The position numbers and the translations under genes are program-made. A stretch of 64,000 nucleotides of DNA, taken from assembly GCF_001292625.1 (NCBI RefSeq), contig NZ_LAJH01000013.1, forward strand, positions 183,793-247,792. Reading direction: 5' to 3'. The DNA comes from Shimia sp. SK013. Its GTDB lineage: Bacteria > Pseudomonadota > Alphaproteobacteria > Rhodobacterales > Rhodobacteraceae. Under the pieces are notes generated by a model. It was given only the letters and a program-made list of their open reading frames with translations, did not search any database and was not told the origin of the DNA. This document shows, piece by piece, positions 38,346 to 47,349 of the stretch (within the stretch, counting starts at the first letter, position 1; each line of letters begins with the position of its first letter).

Positions 38346-39437
38346 TTAAGGTATCACGTTTAGATACAAAACTTCAGCCGAAATTTCACGCCGCTCCGTG
38401 CTATTTTGCACCGTTTGATTTGCCGCCAAATCCAGAATTTTCAAAAACTGCGGCTGCGTCAGAGTCTGTGAGCCGCTTTGGGCATACTGTCCTGCGGTGC
38501 CCTGCTCCAGATCATCCAACAGATCAATCGGGCTGCGCGAGGCCAGCGCGACAATCGCCTCGGCCCCGGCCGGCGCCGTGGCGGTAAACGTGCGGCGCCC
38601 GTCGCGGCCGTCACCAAACAGAAGTTGGGTGTTGGGCGCATGTTGCGCGCGCATCAGCCCGCGCTTAGGCAACAGATTCACAACCGATCCGTCGGCCTGA
38701 AGATACACCAGATACAGGAAGGCATAGAAATCCGGGGTCACCACCTCAAACGCGAGACTTTCGTTGAAGGGAATGCGTGTCTGGTTGGACAGCATCCGGA
38801 CCTTTGGTTTCAAGTCCGAAGTCATCGGTATTTCCAAGGCCGTCACCGCCGCACAGGCCGGGTACGGCACTTCCTTTACCGTCGCAAGAATTTCGGGGCT
38901 GAACCGCTTTGACAGCGCCTGACGGTCCTTGCCGCTTTGAACGTGTCCCGTCAGCCTCAGTTGGCCGTTTGCCCCTGTTGTCCAGAACAGGGACGCACAC
39001 TCCATTTCGACGGGAAACCGAATACGTGGAGACAGATTTTGCGCGCAAGTCAGCGCCCGTACCGGATCGGCAAACTGGTCCGCCATGCCCAAGGCCCGCA
39101 ATTCATCCTGACAATCGCGTGTGGCATTGCTGATCATCGGATGCGCCGCAATCTGTTGTCCTACGACACCACCAGACGTCGGCACGCCCAAACTGGATGC
39201 CGGCTGCACCACACCACGCGCCATTTCTGCTTCCCATTCAGACAAACGGCGACGGGTTTTGTAAATCGTGTCACGCACATGCGACAGTTCGCCAAATGCT
39301 TCGTTTACCAGCCCGTTGATTTCGCGAACTGCGTCAGGTTGTTGCGCCACCGCGGTTGTCGCACCCGCAAACGACAAGGCCAAAGCTACAACCAAAAATT
39401 GCGCCGCGCGCATCAGCGTCTTGCTCACTCGCACCAT
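38346..39437 (-). CDS. Secreted DUF4384-like protein
   Basis: The 363-residue protein has a signal peptide (TTAVAQQ), a middle region with cysteines at roughly residues 107, 126, 142 and 191 (likely disulfides), and a C-terminal part (about 225-330) that resembles DUF4384 (FEVVTPDFYAFLYLVYLQADGSVVNLLP). DUF4384 often accompanies caspase-like and OmpA proteins in bacteria; no enzymatic role is established. The ATG at 39437 has GGAGG seven bases upstream and overlaps the previous gene by 13 bp, so the genes are coupled. An ATG at 39413 is an alternative start. Confidence 0.75.
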   Translation of the reverse strand: MVRVSKTLMRAAQFLVVALALSFAGATTAVAQQPDAVREINGLVNEAFGELSHVRDTIYKTRRRLSEWEAEMARGVVQPASSLGVPTSGGVVGQQIAAHPMISNATRDCQDELRALGMADQFADPVRALTCAQNLSPRIRFPVEMECASLFWTTGANGQLRLTGHVQSGKDRQALSKRFSPEILATVKEVPYPACAAVTALEIPMTSDLKPKVRMLSNQTRIPFNESLAFEVVTPDFYAFLYLVYLQADGSVVNLLPKRGLMRAQHAPNTQLLFGDGRDGRRTFTATAPAGAEAIVALASRSPIDLLDDLEQGTAGQYAQSGSQTLTQPQFLKILDLAANQTVQNSTERREISAEVLYLNVIP

Positions 39438-40096
39438 CCCGCCGCCTCCCGAAAGATGCGTTGAGCGTCCCCGTAAAGGCTCAGCATCTGGCGGGCGCTG
39501 CCGTATTTCTGATCCATGTCCAACTCTGCCCCCGCGCTGTCCAAAACACCGCTGTCGGGCCAGCAACTCTCCAGATGATAAGTGACGTCCAACAACTCGA
39601 CGCGCGGCACATCCGCCAGCCGGGCTTTGGCTTCTTTCAGAATATCCGTCATGAACGAGGGGCAGTTACCCTGTTTGTTCAACGCTTTCAGTCCGGCAAA
39701 GGATGTCAAAAACGAACCGGCGTCTTTGACGGCTGTTTCGACGTCGCCGAAATAAGCATCCAGCAGCTCTGGCGAAGTCAGGCCATAATCACTGTCCTGA
39801 AAACACGATGGGTTTGTGCGCGACCGGCTTGTTGCAGGAATAGCCACCACGTCCGATTCTGCGGAACTCTGCGCAGGTTTTGAATCGTTCTGAAGCCCAA
39901 CCGAGCCGACCCGGACCAACTCCACGCGGCGCTCAATATCTTCGATGATCGTGTCAAACTTTGTCAGCGACAGCTCGTCCATGTCACCGTCGGTCAGGGC
40001 TTGTGCCAGTGCAAATGACGACGTTCCCACGGGCAAAGCTACCGCTCCCAGAACCACAAACACCGCCACCAAACCCTGTTTTATCAAGCCCTGCAT
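39425..40096 (-). CDS. Secreted protein of unknown function
   Basis: I do not recognise this 223-residue protein. It has an N-terminal hydrophobic signal (AVFVVLGAVALPVG...ALAQ). A charged region follows (DELSLTKFDTIIEDIERR), then a Ser-rich linker and a C-terminal domain with four cysteines (SCFQD, NCPSF, SCWPD, GWCE at the very end), likely two disulfides in the periplasm. It is first in the minus-strand operon and overlaps the DUF4384-like gene. The ATG at 40096 lies only some ten bases after a TATAAT box, so the transcript may be nearly leaderless. Confidence 0.7.
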   Translation of the reverse strand: MQGLIKQGLVAVFVVLGAVALPVGTSSFALAQALTDGDMDELSLTKFDTIIEDIERRVELVRVGSVGLQNDSKPAQSSAESDVVAIPATSRSRTNPSCFQDSDYGLTSPELLDAYFGDVETAVKDAGSFLTSFAGLKALNKQGNCPSFMTDILKEAKARLADVPRVELLDVTYHLESCWPDSGVLDSAGAELDMDQKYGSARQMLSLYGDAQRIFREAAGWCE

Positions 40097-40136
40097 CAAA
40101 TCTCATATTATAAAGAATCAATTGTAAATCTTAGCA
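40097..40136. promoter_or_regulatory. 40-bp divergent promoter of the caspase system
   Basis: This AT-rich spacer is the whole gap between two divergent operons. On the minus strand it has a perfect TATAAT (40112-40107), and on the plus strand an overlapping TATAAA (40109-40114). The shared -10 region implies that the two directions compete or are controlled together; the -35 regions would fall inside the opposing genes. Confidence 0.5.
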
Positions 40137-41018
40137 ATGTCGAGAATAGTCAGGGAAATCCTGCGTCGCAACACTCTTAACAGGTTTAAAAAATTGAGAT
40201 TTTTGGGGCTATTTCAGCTTTCCCCTTTTGTAGTCATTCTTAGCACTGGAGCGGTTTTTGCTCAGGACGACAAAGGCACATCGGTGCTTGACGCTATGGG
40301 CCCGTCACCCGCAGTGGTCTGCGATGACCTGCCGGTTCTGGAACGCGGCAAGTTTCAGGACTGCAGGTTCCAATACTTACGCTTCGACCTTCCGGAGTTT
40401 CTCGCGACAAGAGAAGAGGCGAGGGTGAGCCGCGTAAAGCGGGCGCAATCGCAGATTTGGGATTGGCTGGATCGCCCGCCAAGCACCAACTGCGATACAT
40501 TGCCGGACCTTGAACGTGGCAAGTTCACCTTTCACTGCAACGCACCCGATTTGGGCTCCGATATTCTGGGCACGCTTCAGGCTCAGCTCGCTAGCCTGAA
40601 GGCAGAGCGGGAGACTCTGGCAGGTCAAATTGCCGATCTTCGCGCGAAATTCCAAGATCTCTCACGGCACCAAGACAACGTCAGCCCAGCCGCAGATCCG
40701 CAGGACCTCGAGGCGATGGCGCAAACGTTGCAGGCGCTTGATGCGGCTATGGTACGCATCGATCTTATGGGGCGCCTGTCGGCGGCGCTTGATGCTGCTC
40801 CCGATGCGCCCACCATCACGTCGCTGGCCTTCGCGCAGGCGCCACAAGGCGTGGCGCTGCGGGTTACTGCTGACGAAAACGCGGACACTTTGGGCGAGGT
40901 AACCCGCCCGAATGAAACCGTCATTATAATAAAAACCGCTGACCCCGATCACCTTATGGTGGTACATCCGTCTTTGGGTGTGGGGTATGCAACCGTTTCA
41001 GATTTCAGAACGAAATAG
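40137..41018 (+). CDS. Secreted/anchored protein with duplicated Cys motif, coiled coil and SH3-like tail
   Basis: I do not recognise this 293-residue protein as a whole. A basic N-terminus and hydrophobic segment (22-42, ending FAQ) form a signal peptide or anchor. Two copies of C-D-x-L-P-x-L-E-R-G-K-F-x(2-3)-C lie at 62-76 and 119-134. Heptads at about 147-180 (TLQAQLASLKAERETL) predict a coiled coil. The last 65 residues resemble a bacterial SH3 domain. It heads the plus-strand operon of five genes. It could scaffold partners at the cell wall; this is inference from architecture. Confidence 0.7.
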   Translation: MSRIVREILRRNTLNRFKKLRFLGLFQLSPFVVILSTGAVFAQDDKGTSVLDAMGPSPAVVCDDLPVLERGKFQDCRFQYLRFDLPEFLATREEARVSRVKRAQSQIWDWLDRPPSTNCDTLPDLERGKFTFHCNAPDLGSDILGTLQAQLASLKAERETLAGQIADLRAKFQDLSRHQDNVSPAADPQDLEAMAQTLQALDAAMVRIDLMGRLSAALDAAPDAPTITSLAFAQAPQGVALRVTADENADTLGEVTRPNETVIIIKTADPDHLMVVHPSLGVGYATVSDFRTK

Positions 41019-41026
41019 AGGATCCG

Positions 41027-42061
41027 ATGGCCAATTTGACTTGCTTTGACCTTCCGCGCCGTCTTGTGAAGGCTGCGACATGTTCCGCCACCACGCTGGC
41101 TCTGGCATTGTCCGTGACGTTTGGCGCGGCACCTCTGGCACAGGCCCAAGAAGATGTGCCCGTTCTGACCATCACAACTGGCGGAGCCGACGGGACGTAC
41201 TATCAATTCGCGCAGGAAATCCAACAGATGATGCCTAGCGATGTGCCGCTCGAGATCGCGACCAGCGAGGGCTCCGTCCAAAACCTGCGACGTCTCATTG
41301 GATACGAAGGCCCGTCTGAACAAAAATTCTATCAGCTTGCCTTTGTGCAGGCCGACGTGCTGGAACAACTTCGCGCCCGCGCCAAAGGCGATGCCGTGCT
41401 GGAAAGCATCGTGGACCGCATCAAAGTGGTGATGCCGCTTTATGGCGAAGAAATCCACGTCTTCACCCGCGCGAAATACAACATTCCGTCCATCGAGGCA
41501 CTGATGGAAGGCGATTGGGACGTCAACGCCGGCGCAGATAAAAGTGGCACCAACCTGACCGCGCGCTGGCTTTACGAACAAATGGGCCATGCCGAGAGAA
41601 CCCTGAACTGGGGGAACTCCGAAGTCGAACCGGGCCTACCTTATCTCGGTGAGGGCGGTTATGAAGTTTTCTTTAGTGTTTCCGGCGCGCCCAGCGACGT
41701 GGGGCGCTCTATTCAGGCGGGCGGAGATGTAACTTTGTTGCCGGTGGATCTTCCGGAATTGTATAATGACCGAGAGTCGCCGTACCGCCCAGCTATCCTT
41801 AGTAAACTGCACTATCCTTGGCTCGATCGCGACGTGCGCACCATGGCTGTGACCGCGTTGCTGGTGGCGTTTGATTACGACGTAGACAACCCGTATTGCA
41901 CCCAGATCGAAAAACTGACCCGCAATATTGTTGAAGGCCTTGACCTGCGGCAATCGCCCAACGGCGGCCACCCCAAGTGGCGCGAAGTGGATCCGGTTAG
42001 CGGTCACAATCGGGCCGATAGCTACACCTGTTCCAATGCAGCCCTCGCTGGCAAAAGGTGA
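41027..42061 (+). CDS. TAXI-family solute-binding protein, orphan
   Basis: The 344-residue protein has a signal peptide (to about 41) and the TAXI domain (TITTGGADGTYYQFAQEI, a glycine-rich ligand loop; SVQNLRRL). Normally such proteins bring a solute to a fused TRAP permease, but no TAXI permease lies nearby; the only TRAP permease in the window is in an unrelated operon at 58848-60660. A sensory or signalling role, binding a periplasmic ligand for the caspase system, is therefore possible. GAGGA lies four bases before the ATG; eight bases separate it from the previous gene. Confidence 0.85.
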   Translation: MANLTCFDLPRRLVKAATCSATTLALALSVTFGAAPLAQAQEDVPVLTITTGGADGTYYQFAQEIQQMMPSDVPLEIATSEGSVQNLRRLIGYEGPSEQKFYQLAFVQADVLEQLRARAKGDAVLESIVDRIKVVMPLYGEEIHVFTRAKYNIPSIEALMEGDWDVNAGADKSGTNLTARWLYEQMGHAERTLNWGNSEVEPGLPYLGEGGYEVFFSVSGAPSDVGRSIQAGGDVTLLPVDLPELYNDRESPYRPAILSKLHYPWLDRDVRTMAVTALLVAFDYDVDNPYCTQIEKLTRNIVEGLDLRQSPNGGHPKWREVDPVSGHNRADSYTCSNAALAGKR

Positions 42062-42064
42062 TCC

Positions 42065-43408
42065 ATGCTGCGCCGCACGACACTCTGGCTAAAGACTACG
42101 TTATTCGCACTGACGGCGAGCCTTTGTGCTGTTCCGGTTTTTGCGCAATCTGCGCCGGACCGCTTTGCCTTTGTGGTCGGCAACAGCGCCTATGAACGCC
42201 GTGCCGACGGGCAAATGATCGAAAGCTCCTCGCTCAACCTTTATTCACCGCGCCATGACGCGTCCAAATATGCCGATGTACTGGATGGCATGGGCTGGGA
42301 CGTTCTTAACGACGTTCCATTCGACCGAACCGCCGCCAGCTTGCAAAATGATCTGGACGCCGCTGCGCGCCAAATCACCTCCGGCTCGGAAGTGGTGTTT
42401 GTGTTCAACGGCCACGGCTTTTCGCAGGGCAAATCAAACTTTCTGGTTGGCGTGCCGGACGACGGCGAACGCTATGCCTCTGTGGGCGACATGCGCGCTG
42501 GCAGCATCAAACTTAGCGACGTGGTCGCGCGCCTTGCAGAAGCCAATCCCGCCCGCATTATCCTGATCATTAATGCCTGCGGTGACGAAGCGCTGGTGGA
42601 CGGCGCGGACCTTGCGCCGACCAAGCCGCGCTTTGACACCTCGGTCGAAGAAGTGCTGGTGCTTTACAGCTCCTCGCCTAAAGGCGTGGCGTTTGATTTT
42701 ATCGACAGCCCCGACCTTGAAGGTGAAAACGACGGCTTTGATCTGGGCGGCGGCGACGTGGTCGTGCATTCGGTGTTCTCTCGCGCGTTCCTGTCTTTCA
42801 TGGAAAACGACCAGCCGCTTTTGTCGGTGTTTGCGGAAACCCGTATTGAGGTCGAAAAGATAAGTCGACGCGCTGCTGATTTCCGCAACATGCCCGGCCG
42901 TCAGGGACTGCAGATCCCCCACGTGCTGTTTGACACGATCAACGGACAGTTCAATCTGGCCGATGTGTCCGGCACGCTGTCGTCGACCAGTCTCGGCACC
43001 GATTGGCGTCACGATCCTCAGGTCTGCCGCTTTGCCCCCGACAGCCTGCAAGAGGCGCTCGCGTTGCGGGCGCAAACGGGCATCGCCAGCAATCCGCAGG
43101 CCCGCGCCTGCATCCTTGCTGCAGCCTTGGCGGATTTGGGCATCGAAAAACTAGGTTTTGACAGCAGCCTCGGCGGCGTGATCGTTGTCCAAACCACGCC
43201 TGATGCTCTGTTTGGACGAGGCGATCTGATTACCCGCGTCACCGTGTCCAACCCCGAAGGCCGCGAAAAGCTACGATTTAAGCAATTGTCAGATTTCAGT
43301 GGCGTTTTGGCGCAATATTTCGACGAGCCGGGCCACAAACTGGTATTCTCCTGGAAGAACGAGGAAGCCGAAGGCAAAAAATCCGGTTTCAAGGGAATCG
43401 AGTTTTAG
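42065..43408 (+). CDS. Secreted caspase-like (peptidase C14) protein
   Basis: The 447-residue protein has a signal peptide ending FAQ and a caspase-fold domain with FAFVVGNSAYE, His 117 in FVFNGHG and Cys 172 in IINACGDE, so the dyad is intact. It has no peptidoglycan-binding domain. Its C-terminal 150 residues, with an HDPQVCRFAPDSLQEALALR segment and a beta-rich end, are unfamiliar. It is a distant paralog of the protein at 36218 in the divergent operon. The gap after the TAXI gene is three bases, so the two are co-translated. It probably acts in the periplasm. Confidence 0.87.
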   Translation: MLRRTTLWLKTTLFALTASLCAVPVFAQSAPDRFAFVVGNSAYERRADGQMIESSSLNLYSPRHDASKYADVLDGMGWDVLNDVPFDRTAASLQNDLDAAARQITSGSEVVFVFNGHGFSQGKSNFLVGVPDDGERYASVGDMRAGSIKLSDVVARLAEANPARIILIINACGDEALVDGADLAPTKPRFDTSVEEVLVLYSSSPKGVAFDFIDSPDLEGENDGFDLGGGDVVVHSVFSRAFLSFMENDQPLLSVFAETRIEVEKISRRAADFRNMPGRQGLQIPHVLFDTINGQFNLADVSGTLSSTSLGTDWRHDPQVCRFAPDSLQEALALRAQTGIASNPQARACILAAALADLGIEKLGFDSSLGGVIVVQTTPDALFGRGDLITRVTVSNPEGREKLRFKQLSDFSGVLAQYFDEPGHKLVFSWKNEEAEGKKSGFKGIEF

Positions 43409-43418
43409 GGAGACTGAC

Positions 43419-44246
43419 ATGATCAATTTCACACGACCATTTCTGACTGCCCTTGTCGCGACTTGGGCTGCCACGGCACAAGCCGAATTCGTCGACCTGC
43501 GCCCTGCTGGCGCCTTTTCGATGACGGAACATGTGGAGGCGGGTAAAGGCACGATGTCTGGCAATCACAAGCACAGCATCCGCACCAACCGCCTGTTTGC
43601 CGGCATTCAATTGACCCAGCAAAAGAAAACACCCGACTTTTCTGATACCGTAGAGACCGTCACACTTAGCGAGCTGCTTTTGGCGCCCATTGTCCTGCCG
43701 GGTGACGTCGCCGCGAAACACAGCGACAAGGTCAAAATCTGTGCCGAAGTGCGCACAATCAACGGATACTACACTGCGACAGGCGGCACCAAAGCAGAGC
43801 AATTTGTCCGTGACAGCACAGCCCCAGACCTAATCAATGCAGCTTATGAATCAAAGCATCCGGACGTTAAAAGCGAATACTCCGAAGACATGTTGTTGAT
43901 GCGCGCAATGGTGGCTTTGGACTGCCTTGCAGGACGCTCGTCGTATTATGTTCCTGTCAGCCTGACACGTGACCCAGACACGTTGTTGGTCGTGCTCGAA
44001 GTTGGCTCCGGCACCGTTGCTCCGACTTTGGCTGGCGTTTTGTCGGAGGCTGGCGACCTAGCCGATCCAACCCCGCTGAGCTGCGCGCCGAGCGTGCGCG
44101 TAGAAAGCGGCTATGACTGCTCAATCGCCTTGAAAGACATCGGCACAGACAAACATCGCCTTTGGGAACTGAGCGTGGCCGTGACGTCTCTGGGCGAAGA
44201 AAGCACTCACCGCGCCCGTTTGGCCCTTCCTAGACTACCAAACTGA
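43419..44246 (+). CDS. Secreted protein of unknown function
   Basis: I do not recognise this 275-residue protein. The signal peptide ends AQA. The mature part is probably beta-rich, with single cysteines at KICAEV and LDCLAG and a CAPSVRVESGYDC pair near the C-terminus. AGGGAG lies six bases before the ATG, which fixes the start. It follows the caspase-like gene by ten bases and precedes the membrane protein by three. Its position suggests an inhibitor, substrate or structural partner of the protease; that is inference. Confidence 0.72.
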   Translation: MINFTRPFLTALVATWAATAQAEFVDLRPAGAFSMTEHVEAGKGTMSGNHKHSIRTNRLFAGIQLTQQKKTPDFSDTVETVTLSELLLAPIVLPGDVAAKHSDKVKICAEVRTINGYYTATGGTKAEQFVRDSTAPDLINAAYESKHPDVKSEYSEDMLLMRAMVALDCLAGRSSYYVPVSLTRDPDTLLVVLEVGSGTVAPTLAGVLSEAGDLADPTPLSCAPSVRVESGYDCSIALKDIGTDKHRLWELSVAVTSLGEESTHRARLALPRLPN

Positions 44247-44249
44247 TAC

Positions 44250-45596
44250 ATGAAAAAAAGCTCTGAAGACACCAAAGTCCCACGCGACAATATCAAAGAT
44301 CGGGTAGAAGCTTTCTTACCGGCCTTGCAAATTTCAGCCTCCCTGACGCTTTTTGGTATTGGCCTGGCGCTTTTGCTTTTCACGGCGGTCCGCATTGGCG
44401 GCCACCGCGGCGACTACTTCCTGATTGAGGCGGAAACGTCCCGATTTGAATATCAGGTCACAAACAGTGAGCAGGCGATGCTGTTTGTCTCCGGCGTTCG
44501 GATAACCAGCGGAAATAAAGAGGTCGTAAGAAAATCGCCGGACTCGGCAGAAGTTACTGACGCCCATTGTGTCAGCGGACATTTAGAGCCGCAACACGGC
44601 GCTGTTATGGAATTTGACGTTTTGAACGGGCTGCAACGTCTGCAGATTCGCGCGGCCAAAGGTGACGAATACAAGAAACGTCAGACTTACTTCGATCGGT
44701 TCCTGAATTGGACGCGCGTCTTCATTGCGACGGGCCCGTCCGCGCGGCAATTCGTCCCGAACAAGGAACTCGTTCCCCTTGCCGCTTTGGACTTCGCGGG
44801 GGCCGAATATGTGATTTCGGGCGCTGATGCGCCTGTTGACGTTTTTCTGCTGGATAAAGAGCAACCAACTGGCAGTCTGACGTTTGATCAACACGTCGTC
44901 ATTGTTGAAGATGAAAGCTGTCGGAAATCAGAAAATGCCGACTCGGGTGCGCGCGACGAGCCGAAGGCGAAGCAAACGGAAGTTGCCTTCGGTCCGCGAG
45001 GCGAGCCAATTCCGATCGATGGTCCGGGCTATATCGGACGCCGATTGGTGGCCAATACCGACGGCAACTGGCGGCCCAGCACCGATCTGGAATTCACCAG
45101 CGGCAGTATCGAAATTTTGGTGCGCGAAACGCTTTGCGGGCCTCTCACAATGTTGTCCGCGACCGGTTGTCGACGGGTATACCGCCCCAATCGCGATGCC
45201 ACACCGATCCCCGGCGGTGCCACATTGCGCGGCCTTCAGAAAGCATCGGGCAAGGAATTCACCTCATTGATGTGGGGTCAGGTGCATTTCGACGGAGAGA
45301 TGTACAAGGTCAACGTGTCGACCGAAGCCTACGCTGTTGACATGATACAGCCTGGCGGACCGTCGCGCGTGGCAGGCAACCGCTTGTCTCTAACGCTGTT
45401 TGACCGGCTGTTTGTGGAGCCGGCACTGGTCATTGCCGTCACTTTCTTTGCCGCTGTGATCGGCTGGATACTTAGCATTCTTCAAATTGAACCTGTCGCG
45501 CCACGCGCAGCAAAGCCGGGCAACCGCAAAGAGGCTGAGGCAATCCCCGCAGACGGCGAGACTCCCCCGCCATCTGAAGAAACTAACGAGAGCTGA
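44250..45596 (+). CDS. Two-TM membrane protein with large periplasmic domain, unknown function
   Basis: I do not recognise this 448-residue protein. One membrane segment is at 27-48 and another at about 390-413, which leaves some 340 residues on the periplasmic side and a cytoplasmic C-terminal tail rich in Pro, Glu and Ala. The middle contains cysteines (DAHCVSG, DESCRKS, LCGPL, GCRRV). This Wzz-like topology has no Wzz motifs. It ends the plus-strand operon and could anchor the system or signal across the inner membrane. Its stop is six bases from the convergent dehydrogenase stop. Confidence 0.7.
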   Translation: MKKSSEDTKVPRDNIKDRVEAFLPALQISASLTLFGIGLALLLFTAVRIGGHRGDYFLIEAETSRFEYQVTNSEQAMLFVSGVRITSGNKEVVRKSPDSAEVTDAHCVSGHLEPQHGAVMEFDVLNGLQRLQIRAAKGDEYKKRQTYFDRFLNWTRVFIATGPSARQFVPNKELVPLAALDFAGAEYVISGADAPVDVFLLDKEQPTGSLTFDQHVVIVEDESCRKSENADSGARDEPKAKQTEVAFGPRGEPIPIDGPGYIGRRLVANTDGNWRPSTDLEFTSGSIEILVRETLCGPLTMLSATGCRRVYRPNRDATPIPGGATLRGLQKASGKEFTSLMWGQVHFDGEMYKVNVSTEAYAVDMIQPGGPSRVAGNRLSLTLFDRLFVEPALVIAVTFFAAVIGWILSILQIEPVAPRAAKPGNRKEAEAIPADGETPPPSEETNES

Positions 45597-45602
45597 TCTG
45601 AC

Positions 45603-47219
45603 CTAGGCTTGCGCTGCTTTGATCATGTCGGCGCATTTTTCGCCAATCATGATGGTTGGCGCATTGGTGTTGCCGCTGACCAGCGTCGGCATCACCGACG
45701 CGTCTGCCACGCGCAACCCTTCCAACCCATGCACCCGCAGTTGCGGATCTACCACGGCCATCTCATCCACCCCCATTTTACAGGTGCCGACCGGGTGATA
45801 AACCGTGTCCGCGCGCGCGCGAATATGACCTTCCCAGTCGGCGTCACTCATCGCGTCGTTCAGACCAAACAGCTCTTTGTGTTTGTATTTCGCCAGCGCC
45901 GGCGCGTCCATCACGGCACGGGTCATCTTGGCGCCTTTGATCAGCGTTTGAATGTCCCGCGCATCGTCAAGGAAATTTGGATCGATCTTGGGCGGCGCCA
46001 ATGGATCGGCGGAATTCAACGTTACTTCACCACGCGAATGCGGGCGCAACACACAGATATGGCACGAATACCCGTGACCAAGATGCAGCTTACGCGCGTG
46101 ATCATCCACGATGGAGATCACAAAATGCGTCTGCACATCGGGGCGCTCAAGGCTGCTGTCGGTTTTGAAGAAAGACCCTGCTTCTGCAAGCGTGGAGGCG
46201 ACCATCGAGTTGCCATCCTTGCGCCATTTGAAAATCTCGCGCGTCAGCTTGGCGGTGGCGCGCACACCAATGCCGACGTTGTCGGTGTCCTTGGTTTTGT
46301 AGGCCAAGACAAAATCGATATGGTCCTGCAGGTTTTGCCCCACACCGGCCAACTCATGTTGCATGTCTATGCCGTGTGGCGTGATGTCCTCGGCCCGGCC
46401 AATGCCCGATAGCTGCAACAGTTGCGGACTTTGGAATGCACCGCCGCACAGGATCACCTCTTTGTCAGCCAGCACCTCAAGATCCTTGCGACCTTGGCGA
46501 TAGGCCACGCCAACCGCGCGTTTGCCCTCCAGCAACACTTTGGTTGCATGCGCTCCTGTAATCACGGTCAGGTTGGGTCGCGCATCGATCACCGGATGCA
46601 GATAGCCCGCCGCTGCGGAACACCGCTCCCCGTTCTTTTCAGGCGCGTGAAACAGCGTGGTTTGATAGAGCCCCGCCCCTTCGTTGTCGCCGTCGTTGAA
46701 ATCCGCCGTCTCGCGGACCTGCGTCTCGCCACTGGCCTCGACAAATGCGCGGGATATAGGCCGCGGAGCTTTGGCATTGGACACGTGTAAGGGCCCGGAA
46801 TCGCCGTGAAAATCATCCGCGCCGTTGACGTTGTTCTCGGCCTTTTTGAAATACGGCAGCACCGCATCCCACCCCCAACCTTCACAGCCTAAATCGGCCC
46901 AGCCATCATAATCCTGCCGCTGGCCGCGCACATACAGCATCGCATTGATCGCGCTTGACCCGCCCAGCGCCTTGCCGCGCGGCTGATAGCCTTTGCGGCC
47001 GTTCAACCCCTTTTGCGGCACCGTCTCAAAGGCCCAGTTGTTGATCTTGCCATAGCCCGGCAACATCGCGACCACGCCAATCGGCGCACGCACCAAAATG
47101 CCGTCACCTTTGCCGCCTGCCTCAAGCAAACAAACCTTTGTCTTTGGATCTTCGCTCAGCCGTGACGCAATCGTGGCCCCCGCAGAGCCGCCCCCGACAA
47201 TTACAAAATCATAGCTCAC
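45603..47219 (-). CDS. GMC-family dehydrogenase, choline dehydrogenase-like
   Basis: The 538-residue flavoprotein has the FAD motif VIVGGGSAGATIA, GRALGGSSAINAM (GMC signature 1, here as GKALGGSSAIN), LQLSGIG (signature 2) and the active-site HPVGTCKMG. The GTG start at 47219 was chosen because GGAGGGAC lies just upstream and the FAD motif follows at the normal distance; the longer open frame upstream has no family match. It should oxidise a primary alcohol with FAD; BetA itself accepts choline, but many relatives take other alcohols. No betaine genes are near, so choline is not assured. Confidence 0.88.
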   Translation of the reverse strand: MSYDFVIVGGGSAGATIASRLSEDPKTKVCLLEAGGKGDGILVRAPIGVVAMLPGYGKINNWAFETVPQKGLNGRKGYQPRGKALGGSSAINAMLYVRGQRQDYDGWADLGCEGWGWDAVLPYFKKAENNVNGADDFHGDSGPLHVSNAKAPRPISRAFVEASGETQVRETADFNDGDNEGAGLYQTTLFHAPEKNGERCSAAAGYLHPVIDARPNLTVITGAHATKVLLEGKRAVGVAYRQGRKDLEVLADKEVILCGGAFQSPQLLQLSGIGRAEDITPHGIDMQHELAGVGQNLQDHIDFVLAYKTKDTDNVGIGVRATAKLTREIFKWRKDGNSMVASTLAEAGSFFKTDSSLERPDVQTHFVISIVDDHARKLHLGHGYSCHICVLRPHSRGEVTLNSADPLAPPKIDPNFLDDARDIQTLIKGAKMTRAVMDAPALAKYKHKELFGLNDAMSDADWEGHIRARADTVYHPVGTCKMGVDEMAVVDPQLRVHGLEGLRVADASVMPTLVSGNTNAPTIMIGEKCADMIKAAQA

Positions 47220-47349
47220 AACAGTCCCTCCCCAATGATCGCGTTGACGTTCTCCCAAACGTCGCCACGCTCCAATGGCCCCAATGAAGCAGCCGTTGTG
47301 GCGCGCGGTCCAGCTATTTGCAAAGTGACTTTCCGTCACCTTTGCAGTC

